Shown one piece after another: positions 26,923 to 36,802 of a stretch of 64,000 nucleotides of DNA. Source of the stretch: CBDFGN01 sp965247065 (lineage in GTDB: Bacteria > Bacteroidota > Bacteroidia > Cytophagales > Cyclobacteriaceae). The notes under the pieces were generated by a model that saw only the letters and a list, made by a program, of their open reading frames with translations, searched no databases and had not been told where the DNA came from. The position numbers and the translations under genes are program-made. Each line of letters begins with the position of its first letter. The stretch's first letter is position 1. The stretch lies in assembly GCA_965247065.1 (NCBI GenBank), contig CBDFGN010000006.1, positions 3,658,001 to 3,722,000 on the forward strand. Direction: 5' to 3'.

Positions 26923-27585
26923 ATGCACAGCAGCAGCCTTCGAGGAACCGACTTCCAGATCGCATGGCGTGGTAAGACGGTTCCGCATTCTGAATTTTTT
27001 TCGTCGGTTCATATTACCGACCGTGTCGGCGTTGTTACTCCCCGTCGGTTCGAGGGTCTGGGGGCCATAACCTTGGTCATGTCGTACGCAACGGCATTTT
27101 ATGATCGCTACCGTGAGCGTGGATCGGAGTTTTTCGCCTATCCGGATTTCTTTACGTTTCAGTATCAATCCCCTTGTGCCAACTATTGTATGTGCGATAT
27201 CTGGCCGGATCACAAAAACGTCTACGTTTCACAGGATACACAGAAAACCGTGCAGGCCATCACCGAGCGGGGTGCGACCGTGCTGCTGGTTCCGGACTAC
27301 AATGGAGCTGAGGCGACCATCGAACCGGTTGAACTGGAAAGTGCAAGACGCACTGTCAAACACTGCTTCGCCTACTCCGAAACCGGTACCACCGCATCAT
27401 CCGATCTAGCCATTGAGTGTAAGAGTCAGCCGCTCGGCGACTGGGCACTGGCCGTTCTTGACTCTCTGCCTGACGACGAGACATCGCAAACGCTACGCGG
27501 GCAATGGCAGGAGCGGGTAGCCAGCGGCCGGTTGAGTCAATCATTCCGCGAGCTGGACCTGAGCGAAGCCTTGACGAGGATTTGA
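26923..27585 (+). CDS. Conserved-looking hypothetical protein, unknown function
   Basis: I do not recognise this 220-residue protein. It has no signal peptide or membrane segment. It is rich in aromatic residues in the middle (FEGLGAITLVMSYATAFYDR, then EFFAYPDFFTFQYQSPCANY), suggesting a compact soluble alpha/beta domain. The second half is acidic and probably helical. Codon use is GC-rich compared with the gmaS operon diverging to its left. It is followed by a GC-rich dispersed fragment and an IS3 copy. Divergent placement from gmaS could mean a shared control region, but I see no DNA-binding motif. Confidence 0.6.
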   Translation: MHSSSLRGTDFQIAWRGKTVPHSEFFSSVHITDRVGVVTPRRFEGLGAITLVMSYATAFYDRYRERGSEFFAYPDFFTFQYQSPCANYCMCDIWPDHKNVYVSQDTQKTVQAITERGATVLLVPDYNGAEATIEPVELESARRTVKHCFAYSETGTTASSDLAIECKSQPLGDWALAVLDSLPDDETSQTLRGQWQERVASGRLSQSFRELDLSEALTRI

Positions 27586-27729
27586 AGGAACACTGATCAC
27601 TGATTAAGGCCTGGCTCCGCACGCTGTCGCCGAAGCTTCAGCGCAGGCGCCCGAAGCGGCTACGCCAAGGCGAGAACACTGAATACTGAATTGACAGGGC
27701 TTCGTTGACAAGAAACTGAAGATCCCTGA

Positions 27730-28581
27730 TTAGTGTTGACCACTTTTGGTTAATAATTCATCATTAAATATGGACAATGAAGGTCTTCGGTTAATTGGCA
27801 ACAAGGACCAGTCCTTTTCAAAATCCATGGGTGAAACATCGTTTAAGTTTTCATGGGTTCTTTTTTGATTATAATGGTCAACCGCTCTTTTGACATACCT
27901 TTTCAGTTGATAGAAATTGGTCGGCTTCCAGTAATGCAAATATTCTTCTTTCAAGGTCCTGTGAAAGCGCTCTGCATACGCATTATCCTGAGCGGTTAGC
28001 CCCATGCTGATATCACATCGGTTGGATTTTAGTAGGTCTACATATTCTTCGTAGATGTATTGACCTCCTCTGTCGGAATGATGGATCCGGGGAGGGGGAT
28101 GATCTTTCAAGGCAATGAGCAATGCCTTTACGTTCGCTGTAGCCCGCATATGATCCGATACCTGGTAGCCTACTATTTTTCGGGTATAGACATCCAGAAT
28201 AAAGACCCCGTAATAAAACCGGTTTCCCACTTCTATGAAGGTGATGTCTGATTGCCAGACCGTTAAAGGAGACGTTAGTTCAAATCCTTTGATCAGGTTT
28301 GGATAATAAAGCTTCGAAGCCCGGGTAGTTCGTTTATAGTTCTTGGCTCTTCTCAAACGGTAACCAAGACTCATTAAAAGGTCTACAAAGCGATCTCTGC
28401 CGATAAATCCGGGTTTTAAGGTCCGGTACATTTTTTCCACCCCACAACCAGGATGTTCCTGGCGTATCCCATCAGCTTCCAGGACCAGCTGTTCTACCTT
28501 TTGATCAAAGACAGCTTGCCTGGTTGCATACTGATGTATTGCCTGTTTGCTGATTCCTATGGCACGATAGAGCTGATTCAT
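27730..28581 (-). CDS. IS3-family transposase OrfB (DDE integrase)
   Basis: 283 residues, identical to the protein encoded at 1916-2767, with the catalytic triad as described for the first copy (QSDITF, HHSDRGG, ERFHRTLKEEY). It lies in the -1 frame of orfA, 8 bases downstream. With intact ends and target duplication this is the copy most likely to be active. Confidence 0.94.
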   Translation of the reverse strand: MNQLYRAIGISKQAIHQYATRQAVFDQKVEQLVLEADGIRQEHPGCGVEKMYRTLKPGFIGRDRFVDLLMSLGYRLRRAKNYKRTTRASKLYYPNLIKGFELTSPLTVWQSDITFIEVGNRFYYGVFILDVYTRKIVGYQVSDHMRATANVKALLIALKDHPPPRIHHSDRGGQYIYEEYVDLLKSNRCDISMGLTAQDNAYAERFHRTLKEEYLHYWKPTNFYQLKRYVKRAVDHYNQKRTHENLNDVSPMDFEKDWSLLPINRRPSLSIFNDELLTKSGQH

Positions 28582-28589
28582 CGAGAAAT

Positions 28590-28988
28590 TTACTTTCCTT
28601 TGGTTTTTCCGGAACCAGTTGATTGTGGGGTGTCGAAGTTTTTTTTCAGATCGATATCCAATTCCTCCTTGGCCAGATCGATCATCTTTTCGTAATAATC
28701 AATCTTGATCTGTTTTTGACCTACCACACGTTCCAACTCCTTAATCCGTTTTTCTAAATCGTTAACCTTTGATGTAGTGCTTTTTTTCATCTCCAGAATT
28801 CGATAGCCTCTCTCGTTAAAGGTAGAGAATTTGTAGATCCAACGGTAAATGTTCGCGTTGTTGATCCCATGAAGTTTCTCCAGTTGAGGGACACTGTACT
28901 TTCCACTTTCAAATTCCGTAACAATGGCCCGCTTCAATTCATCACTGAATACTCGCTTCTTTCGAATGGCTTTTTGGGTTGCTTTCAT
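28590..28988 (-). CDS. IS3-family transposase OrfA
   Basis: 132 residues, identical to the protein at 489-887: N-terminal helix-turn-helix, leucine-rich C-terminal half, and the same eight-A run near the 3' end for possible -1 slippage. Confidence 0.93.
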   Translation of the reverse strand: MKATQKAIRKKRVFSDELKRAIVTEFESGKYSVPQLEKLHGINNANIYRWIYKFSTFNERGYRILEMKKSTTSKVNDLEKRIKELERVVGQKQIKIDYYEKMIDLAKEELDIDLKKNFDTPQSTGSGKTKGK

Positions 28989-31062
28989 ATAAGTCGATCG
29001 TTTAAAAAGTGGTCAACCTATATCAGGGACGTACAAACTTCAACATTCCCTGATCGATGTTCAATGTTCAATATTCTCTTGAGGATCCCGGGGCCGAATG
29101 GTGAAAATGGTTAAACCATCGAGTTTAGAACCTTTGCCACCAGATATGAGGAGGCTGGCCAGGTATCCCACCAGAACACAAACAACTATACCAATGAAAG
29201 CAAACAAAAGAAAGTGAACCTGAGTATGTTGCCGAACCAGATACATAACAACGGCACTGGCAATCAATCCAACCAAAGCTCCCCGGCCATGGGATCTTCG
29301 GGTAAAAATACCCAACATAAAAATACCGCCCAGGCCTCCGCTAATCAACCCGCCAACGATAAAGATCATATCTTGGGCTGACTGCATTTGGTAAGTAGCG
29401 AACGCGACGGCGCCTCCTATTCCTGCTACCCCAGCTAATACTGTAGTCCAACGAGCCACATTCAGCCTCTGAATGTCAGAAGTTCCGGTCTTGAACCGTT
29501 TATAAAAATCAGTCACGACGGTCGTTGAGATACTGTTCATGCTGCTATCCAGCGAAGACATGGCGGCGGCGAACAATGCGGCTATAACCAAACCGGAGAT
29601 GCCTATCGGTAGTTGTTGAACAATGAACATCGGAAGGATGGCATCGGTCTGCAATTCCGGCTGCAATAGTTGGGGATGGTTTTGATAAAATAAAAATAAG
29701 CCAGTACCCAGGCCAAAAAAGATAACGGCGGTTGATACGGACATCAGTGCGTTGATCCATAGTGACTTGGCCGCCTGCTTTTCAGTCCGTGTAGTAAGGT
29801 AACGCTGAATCACGGTTTGATCCGAGGTGTACGAGACCAGACTGGCTGCCATGCCACCGAAAAGTACCACCCACACCGCCGTGATAGTATAATCCCCACT
29901 CCAATTCAGCATGTCGAATTTACCCTGGTTCCAGGCTATCCTCGTTAAATCACCTACTCCCCCTTCTAGGTGTAAAACGATCAGAATAAGACTTATAAAC
30001 GCCCCTCCCAACAACACTACAACCTGAATTACGTCAGTCCAGATTACAGCCTCTATTCCTCCCAGCACTGTGTAGAGCGTACTCAGGATCCCCATAGTCA
30101 AAATGGACAGATACATATCAATCCCCGTAACCGTAGAAAGAGCAACCGATGGCAAATACAGTACAATTGCCATCCGGGCCAGCTGAAACAACACAAAATT
30201 AAAACTTCCAATCAGGCGGATAAGTAGGTTGAACCTCAATTCCAGATACTCATAAGCAGTGGTGATGTCTAATCGCCGAAAAAACGGCAAATAAAAATAA
30301 ATCACTAACGGAGCAATCAGTGCAATACCAATTGTTGACAGATAATAGGTCCAATCAGTGGCATAGACCTTGGCTGGTAAAGCCATGAAAGAGATGGCAC
30401 TGAGTTGAGTGCCAAAAATACTCAATCCTACAGCCCACCAGGGCACCCTCTTTCCTCCCAGGAAAAACTCATGAGTAGTTTTTTCCCGTTTTGAAAAGTA
30501 GAAGCCCATCAGGACTAGCAATAAAAAGTAGAGCCCAACCACCGAGTAGTTGATTAGCCCGAAAGAAGCTATATCACGCTTGAGTCGAACCAGCCACACT
30601 TTGGGGGAGCGATGTGAGGTGCGATCTTCTCCTGAGACAATTACTATACCTCCTTGCCATTCCAATGCCCGGGAGGTCACGACACCGGTTCCACCAGGCA
30701 TTTCTCCCACTGTGGTCCAGGTATCGGTGATGGTATGATAGGCCCGGATGGTGGGGGGCAGGACCGGATTATTATCTTTCAACTCCCAGAACTGATCGTC
30801 CGGCTGGCAATCGGTGCCGCTGAAAACCAGGATATGGGTGGGACCAAAAGGAATTACCACTCCTGCGGCTGCGGCCTGGTCCATATCGGCAAGCTTTTGC
30901 CATTCCTTTTCCAAAGGATCATAGCGGTAGCCTTTAGATTTACCCAGTATAAATATTTCAAGAACATTATTGGTATTATAGTTATCCACCAGAGGGGGGT
31001 CCGGGGGGAGATTTAATAACTTGTGGATAAGTGTTGAGAATACAAAGCTAGGTTTGAAAAAA

Positions 31063-31201
31063 GAAGGAACGGGGTGAACTTTATAGCGGTCTAGGTAAGA
31101 CCTATCGTCGGTTATAGTCCCCGTTCCTTCAACAAGTTGCCTTAAGAACCAATTAGAATTTTAGACTGTAGGGTCTTATTAAAGGTCTTAGTTTGGCAAC
31201 T
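31063..31201 (+). ncRNA. Candidate IS110 bridge RNA (element 1)
   Basis: Two consecutive hairpins precede the recombinase gene by 44 bp. Hairpin 1 has the 12-bp stem GAAGGAACGGGG / CCCCGTTCCTTC (31063-31074 with 31119-31130). Its 44-base loop contains ATAGCGGT (31083-31090) and then AGGTAAGACCTATCGT. ATAGCGGT is identical to the target DNA at 30921-30928, two bases before the CC core. Hairpin 2 has the stem AGTTGCC / GGCAACT (31135-31141 with 31195-31201). Its loop contains TTTAGA, as at the left end of the element, and GTCTTAG, as near the right end. This fits target-binding and donor-binding loops of bridge RNAs known from IS110 elements. The assignment is by structure and base matching only. 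Confidence 0.7.
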
Positions 31202-31401
31202 CAATTTTTAAAAAATCCAAAAGTATCTAAAAGTATTTAAAAGCATGAAATTTCACAACGCAATCGGCATTGATGTATCTAAAGGAACTTTTGATGCCCA
31301 TGATTATTTAAGCCAGGCCAAATGTGAGTTTGCTAACAATCGAACCGGCTTTAATCAATTGCTCCAGTGGGCGAAAAGATTAAATGGAAAAGACTTAATT
31401 A

Positions 31402-32443
31402 ACGTGAGTTCGACAATAAGGAATGATTAAAGAGCGAGAAAGAGTTGACCGGTGTCCTGGTAGTTCAATTTGATTGAGGGCTTTTTTTCGCAAAAGTTGT
31501 AAGCGATTAAAGCCGAGAAAAGGTTGGTAAGGAAATTAGTTGGGCTCCTGTGCCTGGAGTGTTCAATCTGGAAGATGTTTTTAAGTTGATCAATGATAGT
31601 CTCACAAATAGCCCTTTTACGGAGCATTATAGCATCCATGATGGGGGTTAAGGATGAGGACTTCATATTGCGTTTGAGTTTGGTTATCAGATGGACTCCG
31701 CGGAAGAACAGATTTTTAAAAAGTTCCTTACTGATGTAGCCTTTATCACCAAAGAGCTTTCCGAATAATTTCTTAATAAACCGTTCAATTTTAAGAGGCT
31801 TTCTGTCATCCACATTGCCCGGTGTGAGCATAAAATCGATGATTTCACCCGTATCAGCAGTGATAAGATGGAGCTTAAACCCGTAGAACCATCCGATGGA
31901 ACAATAGCCTCTTTTAGCTAACCCTTCAAATACTTTATGGTTATGGATCCGTCTGTTATGACAGACCCTTAACGGAGTGCTGTCTATAAAACTTATACCT
32001 GTACACTGTCCAGTCCCTTGTGTTTTCAGATAAATAGCCATTGGCAGAAGACTTCCACTACAAAGTTCTACCATTCGGTTATAGCTTACCACATCAGGAA
32101 AGAAGGAGCGCAAGTGGCCACAAACGTATGTGTTGTAAAAGGTCTTGAAATTTCGATATCCTGAGATCTGGAACAAGACCTGTATAGTCATTACTTCGGA
32201 TAAAGAAAGCTTACCAGGTTTGTTGCGCTTTTTACTTCCCAGCAATCTTTTTTCCAATTTTGGGACAAAATCCAGACAAAAATCGTCAATGGAACAAAAA
32301 ATTTCAGTAATTTTAGTAGCAGTTAACATAGGTAGAAATATTAGTTATTTTGTTGATTGTCAATGACTTAATATACTAATTTTCTGCCTTTTTTCTATCA
32401 ATAAACTACTCTATTTTATATCGAATTTATATCGAACTCACGT
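31402..32443 (-). mobile_element. IS982-family insertion sequence, copy 2 (1042 bp), inside IS110
   Basis: Ends ACGTGAGTTCGA / TCGAACTCACGT as in copy 1, flanked by a perfect 6-bp direct repeat TAATTA (31396-31401 and 32444-32449). It is 11 bp longer than copy 1 because TATCGAATTTA is repeated just inside the right end. The intact target duplication marks this as a recent insertion. Confidence 0.94.
31427..32329 (-). CDS. IS982-family transposase
   Basis: A full 300-residue transposase with the same catalytic blocks as copy 1 (FIDSTPLRVC, FGDKGYIS, CETIIDQLKN). It has Gly rather than Arg in TQGTGQC and Tyr rather than His in KRGYCS. With intact ends and target repeats the element may be mobile. 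Confidence 0.93.
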   Translation of the reverse strand: MLTATKITEIFCSIDDFCLDFVPKLEKRLLGSKKRNKPGKLSLSEVMTIQVLFQISGYRNFKTFYNTYVCGHLRSFFPDVVSYNRMVELCSGSLLPMAIYLKTQGTGQCTGISFIDSTPLRVCHNRRIHNHKVFEGLAKRGYCSIGWFYGFKLHLITADTGEIIDFMLTPGNVDDRKPLKIERFIKKLFGKLFGDKGYISKELFKNLFFRGVHLITKLKRNMKSSSLTPIMDAIMLRKRAICETIIDQLKNIFQIEHSRHRSPTNFLTNLFSALIAYNFCEKKPSIKLNYQDTGQLFLAL

Positions 32444-34233
32444 TAATTAAAGTCATCATCTGCTTTGAGCATACCGGGTTGTATTCTCTGCCACTGGCTG
32501 TTTTTTTGACTGAACGCCAGATATTGTTCTGCATGGTGCCGGGTTTAGAGATCAAGCGATCGTTAGGGATCACCCGGGGGAAAAGTGATGTAATTGCTGC
32601 GGGGGTGATTGCCGAGTACGCCTATTTGCGTCGCCACAGAATCAAGCTTTATCAGTTGCCTTCTAAGGCGATCTTAAATCTCAAAAGTTTGTTATCCTTT
32701 AGAGAGCGGATGGTCAAACAAAGGGCTGGATGCAAGGCATCTTTGCAGGAAATGAAAGCCTTTGTGAAGGTGGTTGATAATCCGATGCTATTCCGTGCCC
32801 AGGAGCAGCTGATCAGCCATTTGGACCGGCAGATCAAAAGGGTAGAAAAAGAGATCCAGCGGATCATTTCCGAGGATGGCGAGTTAAAAAGAATCTTTAA
32901 CCTGGTCAGCTCGGTAAAAGGCGTGGGATTAATTTTGGGATCCAGTTTTTTGGTCTATACCAATTGCTTCACCGCCTTTGAAACCTGGAGGAAATTTGCC
33001 TGTTACAGTGGCATAGCTCCTTTCCCCAACCAATCGGGCATCAGCTGGAAAGGCAAGAGCAAGGTGCATTATCTGGGCAACAAGAAGTTGAAATCCCTCT
33101 TGTCCAACGCCGTTGCTAGTTGCATTCAATATAATCCGGAAATGCGGGTATATTACCAAAGAAGACTGGCTGAAGGCAAAAATAAGATGTCTACATTAAA
33201 CATTATCCGAAACAAGATCGTGGCCAGAGTCTTCGCAGTAGCTAAAAGAGGAACCCCTTATGTGGACACACTCAAATTTGCAGCCTAAGAATCGGACATT
33301 TCTTAGATTATTAATTTGGTTAAGTCTTAGAATACCGTCCGACAAACACCGGCGAGGTATCTTGCCCTCGGGGGCCTCGATGATCTCGGTCCCGCTGAAT
33401 ACATAAACACCCATTTGCTCTCCATCACTTTGGGCCGCCACCAATGATATAAGACGTGAGGGACCGGGCCAGGGCTCTAACACTTCCCATTCCAACTCCT
33501 CTTCTTTTTGGGAAAGATCCAAGGCCCAGAAGTTTTTCAGGGCTGCCTTGGCGTCCATGCTTTCCTGGCCCCCGGCTACATAAATAACATCACCAACCTT
33601 CGCTGCGCCGGCGAAAGTGACCGGCCTTGGCAGATCCGGTAGAGAATCTATTTCAATCCTTTTTTCCAGGGGGTCCCACTGCATGCGGAAAACATTGGCA
33701 TAAACCCGTACCGAATCATGGCCCCCGATACAAACAATGCCATCATCGGTACTGACTGTTGCCGAATAAGCCAGGGCCCGGGGAAGACTGCCTCCTTTTT
33801 GCCATTGCTGGTCCCCTGCTTCAAGCACATAGATATCGTTATGCCAAATCTTAGTCCCTCCCTGAAACATTGAGGCTGTCCAGTAGGCTCCTCCAGCCGC
33901 CACCAGGGCATCATTACTCACACCCGCTAAAGGGCCACCCACAGCCTGAGGAATATCGGGTAATTCCTCCCATTCAAAAAGCAGCTGGGGCTGATCCTCT
34001 TGTTCCACATTGGAACAAGCCATCATAAAAACGCCCCAGAATATCACCGGCCAGACCTTCATCTTGGAGATTTTTTTAATTAAAGATAGTTTTTTAGGTC
34101 AATCCATCCTTAATCTCTAGGCGGCGGCTGTCTCAAAAGTAATTTTTTGTTCTAACCACTGAGTCCCATGGTTTTGGAACCGAACATCAAGATAGATAAC
34201 TTTCATAGGAGAAAACCCTTATAGAAATCGGCC

Positions 34234-35376
34234 ATGACCAAACTGAAAATCGAGGACCAAGGCGTGATCTATCGCAATCCGTTGCCCGGGCACCGGGTGA
34301 TCAATGCATTTTTTCCCAGCCTTCATCAGCTCGATGACGGTGAACTGCTATGTGTGCTGCGAGGTGGGGGGGCCATGTATTCTCCGGACGGAATGCTGGA
34401 GATCTTCCGAAGCGCTGGCGATGGATCTTGGGAGCGCCAAGGGCCCATCCGAAACAGCAATGAAGACGGGATTCAGTACAACTACGCATTCGGTGACCTT
34501 ACCAGCCTTCGCAATGGCGAGCTGGTTTTGCGCATACTTCGCGCTGATCAGACCGACCCGAATCGACTCGCCTACAATCCCAAGACCCAGGGATTGATGC
34601 CGCTGGAGACCTGTTACATGCGATCGACCGATCGCGGCCGAACCTGGTCGGACCTGGTCATTGCAGATGTCGCACCCCACTTCGACAACAGCATGGAACC
34701 TGCATCCCTCGGCCCTGTAGTTGAACTGGATGATGAGACATGGTTCCAGGTTTTCGAAACCTGGAAGAAGTATGACAACGCGGGTCCATTCGAGCTGAAC
34801 CTCTACGGCCTATTTTCCAGGGACGGTGGTCGAACCTGGGGAGAGCGGGTCGACATTGCCGTTGGCAAGTCAGAGGACCTGTCCTACTCCCACGGAATAC
34901 CGGTCCGGCGGGACGATGGGCGGTTGTGCCTTTCGGTTTGGCAAGCCGAGTCGCAACTGCAGAAATACTTCGGTCTATCAATGGTGACCTCGGTCGACCA
35001 GACTGCACGCAAGTGGAGTCGACCTCGCTTGCTAGGCATTCCGGGTCAGACCAGCTGTGCTGTCGACATGGGTCACAACCGGATGCTGATTGTATATTCA
35101 CATCGCGAGGACACCGACCATCCCGGCATCAAGGTGGCTAGATCGAACGATGCCGGTGAATCCTTCGACGTGAGCAAACCCCTCGTGATCTGGGACGCTT
35201 ATGGCAAGGAAGCGCTGGGGGTGGCACGCACATCGACTTACCCTTCAAGCCACGATGCGATCGCCTATGGAGCGCCCAGAATCATCCGGCTCGACGCCAA
35301 CCACGCCATGGTCACGTACTGGTGTACACAGGGTGCAGACTCACATTGTCGCTGTTGCACGATTCGATTGCTGTGA
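34234..35376 (+). CDS. Sialidase/BNR-repeat-fold protein
   Basis: This 380-residue protein has a six-bladed sialidase-type propeller. Asp-box motifs read STDRGRTWSD (about 130), SRDGGRTWGE (about 197) and SNDAGESF (about 305). No signal peptide is visible, so it may act in the cytoplasm. The typical sialidase catalytic RIP arginine is replaced by YRNPLPGHRVINAFFPSL, so true sialidase activity is uncertain; it could be a related glycan lyase or hydrolase. It is GC-rich compared with its surroundings. An amidohydrolase follows in the same direction after 245 bp. Neighbouring mutarotase-symporter pieces fit a sugar or sialic acid theme. Confidence 0.7.
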   Translation: MTKLKIEDQGVIYRNPLPGHRVINAFFPSLHQLDDGELLCVLRGGGAMYSPDGMLEIFRSAGDGSWERQGPIRNSNEDGIQYNYAFGDLTSLRNGELVLRILRADQTDPNRLAYNPKTQGLMPLETCYMRSTDRGRTWSDLVIADVAPHFDNSMEPASLGPVVELDDETWFQVFETWKKYDNAGPFELNLYGLFSRDGGRTWGERVDIAVGKSEDLSYSHGIPVRRDDGRLCLSVWQAESQLQKYFGLSMVTSVDQTARKWSRPRLLGIPGQTSCAVDMGHNRMLIVYSHREDTDHPGIKVARSNDAGESFDVSKPLVIWDAYGKEALGVARTSTYPSSHDAIAYGAPRIIRLDANHAMVTYWCTQGADSHCRCCTIRLL

Positions 35377-35621
35377 TTGCTGTGGGTGGAGTCCGGTTTG
35401 GCAATTCGGCTCTTGGTATTACCTAACCGGTAGTAGCACCATCACCCATTCCAAATTCGTTTTTTCACAAGAAAAGCTGATCTCAAAATTTTACTTGCCT
35501 ATCGAGCCCTTAGAAAGCCCTGAAGTGGCTCTATCTCCAAGCCTGTTGGTAATTTGAATCGGAACTGCTTATTTTTATCACCTCAATTTGGGATATTCGG
35601 TAACGAAACGGGAGTCCACCC

Positions 35622-36463
35622 ATGTCCTACGAAACAAGAAATAAGTCAATCTCTGAACTTTGGGCGATTGACGTCCACGGGCACTACGGTGACTATTTCC
35701 GACAAGGAAACCACCCCTTTTCCAACGAGCTCTGTTCGGGGGATGCTGCAACGGTGGTCGATCGGGCCAAGGATTCTCGTATCGCCTGGACCATCGCCTC
35801 GCCGCTTTCAGGTCTGATGCCCCGAGGAAAGGCGGATGCAAGTGAGGGGATGACCAAGCTTTTAAGGAAACACCGAATTTTCCAGGATTATTGCAATGGG
35901 TCATCGTCGACCCACAGAATACCGCCACGTTTGATCAGGCGGACCATATGTTAACGGCGGACCATTGTGTTGGGATAAAAATTCACCCCGAAGAGCATGT
36001 ATATCCGATACGTGAACATGGCCGTAAACTTTTCGAATTTGCCGCGAAGAGCAAAGCTGTTGTTTTGACTCATAGTGGTCAGGAAAAAAGTCTGCCGGCT
36101 GACATCGTCATCTGGGCCAATGAATTCCCTGAAGTCAAGATAATCCTGGCCCACATTGGTTGCAGCGATACGAACGACCGGACGCTTCAGGTCCGGGCGA
36201 TCCAGCAATCGCGTCATGGCAACTTGTATGCCGACACCTCTAGTGCGATGAGTATCATGCCCAAGCTCATAGAATGGGCTGTGAATGAGGTGGGCCCCGA
36301 GCGCGTGCTCTTTGGCACAGACACTCCGCTTTACGCCGCCAGCATGCAGCGGGCCCGCATTGATCACGCCGGAATCAGCGACCACCAAAAACGGATGATC
36401 CTGAGAGACAATGCCATCGAGTTGTTTGAGAATGGCTTACTTGGGCAACTGCCTGGTGGATAG
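35622..36463 (+). pseudogene. Amidohydrolase-2-family metal hydrolase, broken by one frameshift
   Basis: The N-terminal frame (35622 onwards) begins the metal-binding barrel with AIDVHGHYG (the His-x-His pair). It is interrupted at the AAA run 35868-35870. With one extra A the frame continues as TPNFPGLLQWVIVDPQN into the second frame, which ends at 36463. That frame supplies the remaining ligands VLTHSGQE, ILAHIGCSD and LFGTDTPLYA. The whole would be about 280 residues, normal for this family of hydrolases and decarboxylases. The homopolymer position makes a sequencing error possible. Substrate is unknown. Confidence 0.75.
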
Positions 36464-36802
36464 ACATCTCAAATTCCAAATCGCCAAATTCCAGGCAATT
36501 ACAAGGTTCCAAATCCAAAAACTCAAACCAAGATTTTCTTTGAAGTACATGCGCAATGGTTAATCTTCAGTGTGCAATGGTTAATCCTATTGGACAATGC
36601 ATGATCAGCAATGGATAATCGGCATTAAGGTAAGAAAAGGGGTAATTATTGCCCCGAAAGTGAATAATCAATGGAGAGCTGACGGGAGCGAAGGGAATGG
36701 AGTCTGTCCCCTCTGGTGTGACTTAGTTGGACCGAACTCTTCTATAGCCTGCATTTTTACTTATATTATCGACAGTCTAATGTCTTTCGTTACTTTACAA
36801 TA
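36464..36802. other. Intergenic DNA before the sox/mgd operon
   Basis: It holds a relative of the arms of the 9921-10180 repeat (about 36475-36530) and repeated short CAATGG phrases, then AT-rich DNA that should contain the promoter of the operon. A small GGGG/CCCC hairpin lies at 36640-36656. No gene is supported. Confidence 0.45.

Larger units (their letters stand above)
27717..29035 (-). mobile_element. IS3-family insertion sequence, copy 2 (1319 bp)
   Basis: A complete minus-strand copy of the element at 442-1760. Its ends read TGAAGATCCCTGATTAG on the left and, inwards from the right, TGTACGTCCCTGATATAG, followed in both cases by GTTGACCACTTTT. AAC flanks both ends (27714-27716 and 29036-29038), a 3-bp target duplication normal for IS3-family elements. 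Confidence 0.94.
31245..33288 (+). pseudogene. IS110-family DEDD transposase, split by IS982
   Basis: Exons at 31245-31401 and 32450-33288 join in frame (331 residues) when IS982 and one TAATTA copy are removed. The N-terminal RuvC-like DEDD domain shows IGIDVSKGTFD, then FEHTGLYS (Glu) rebuilt across the insertion, and RGKSDVIAAGVIAEYAY (Asp). A helical linker follows, then the C-terminal Tnp20 domain with GVGLILGSSF and FACYSGIAPFPNQSG, holding the conserved serine. As interrupted it cannot be made, so the element depends on a relative in trans. The sister at 61221-62228 is intact. Confidence 0.9.
30933..33336 (+). mobile_element. IS110-family element 1, itself interrupted by IS982
   Basis: Removing the IS982 element and one copy of its TAATTA duplication leaves 1356 bp. 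The left end starts TTTAGATTTACCC after a CC at 30931-30932, and the right end finishes AGAATACC at 33336. Excising between the two CC dinucleotides restores the host gene in frame, which fixes the ends without any other evidence. The left non-coding end is 312 bp and holds two hairpins; the right end is 48 bp. There are no terminal inverted repeats, as is normal for IS110. Confidence 0.88.
29061..34062 (-). pseudogene. Mutarotase-sodium/solute symporter fusion, split by an IS110 element
   Basis: The gene is in two exact pieces: 34062-33337 (242 codons) and 30932-29061 (623 residues plus stop). Joining them at the CC core of the IS110 element gives one 865-residue frame reading CLSDGYRYDPLEKEW across the join. 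The N-terminal part is a lipoprotein-like signal (VFMMACS) and a kelch-type propeller of the cyclically permuted mutarotase/NanM kind (VCIGGHDS, VYVFSGTE, YHTITDTW). The C-terminal part is an SSS-family Na+ symporter with many membrane helices, beginning NYSVVGLYFLLLVLMGFYFS and including TAYEYLELRFN and AAMSSLDSSMNS. It would epimerise and import a sugar or sialic acid. The 3' piece has an in-frame ATG in IS sequence (30989), so a truncated symporter might still be made. Confidence 0.85.

Noticed and set aside
33196..33336. Continuation of the kelch frame past residue 242 (reading ILRLNQINNL)
   Set aside because: This part is IS110 right-end and recombinase DNA on the other strand; the true continuation is at 30932 downwards.
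34234..35376. Calling this gene a true exo-sialidase
   Set aside because: Asp-boxes are clear, but the usual catalytic arginine context is not convincing and no signal peptide is present, so only the fold is claimed.
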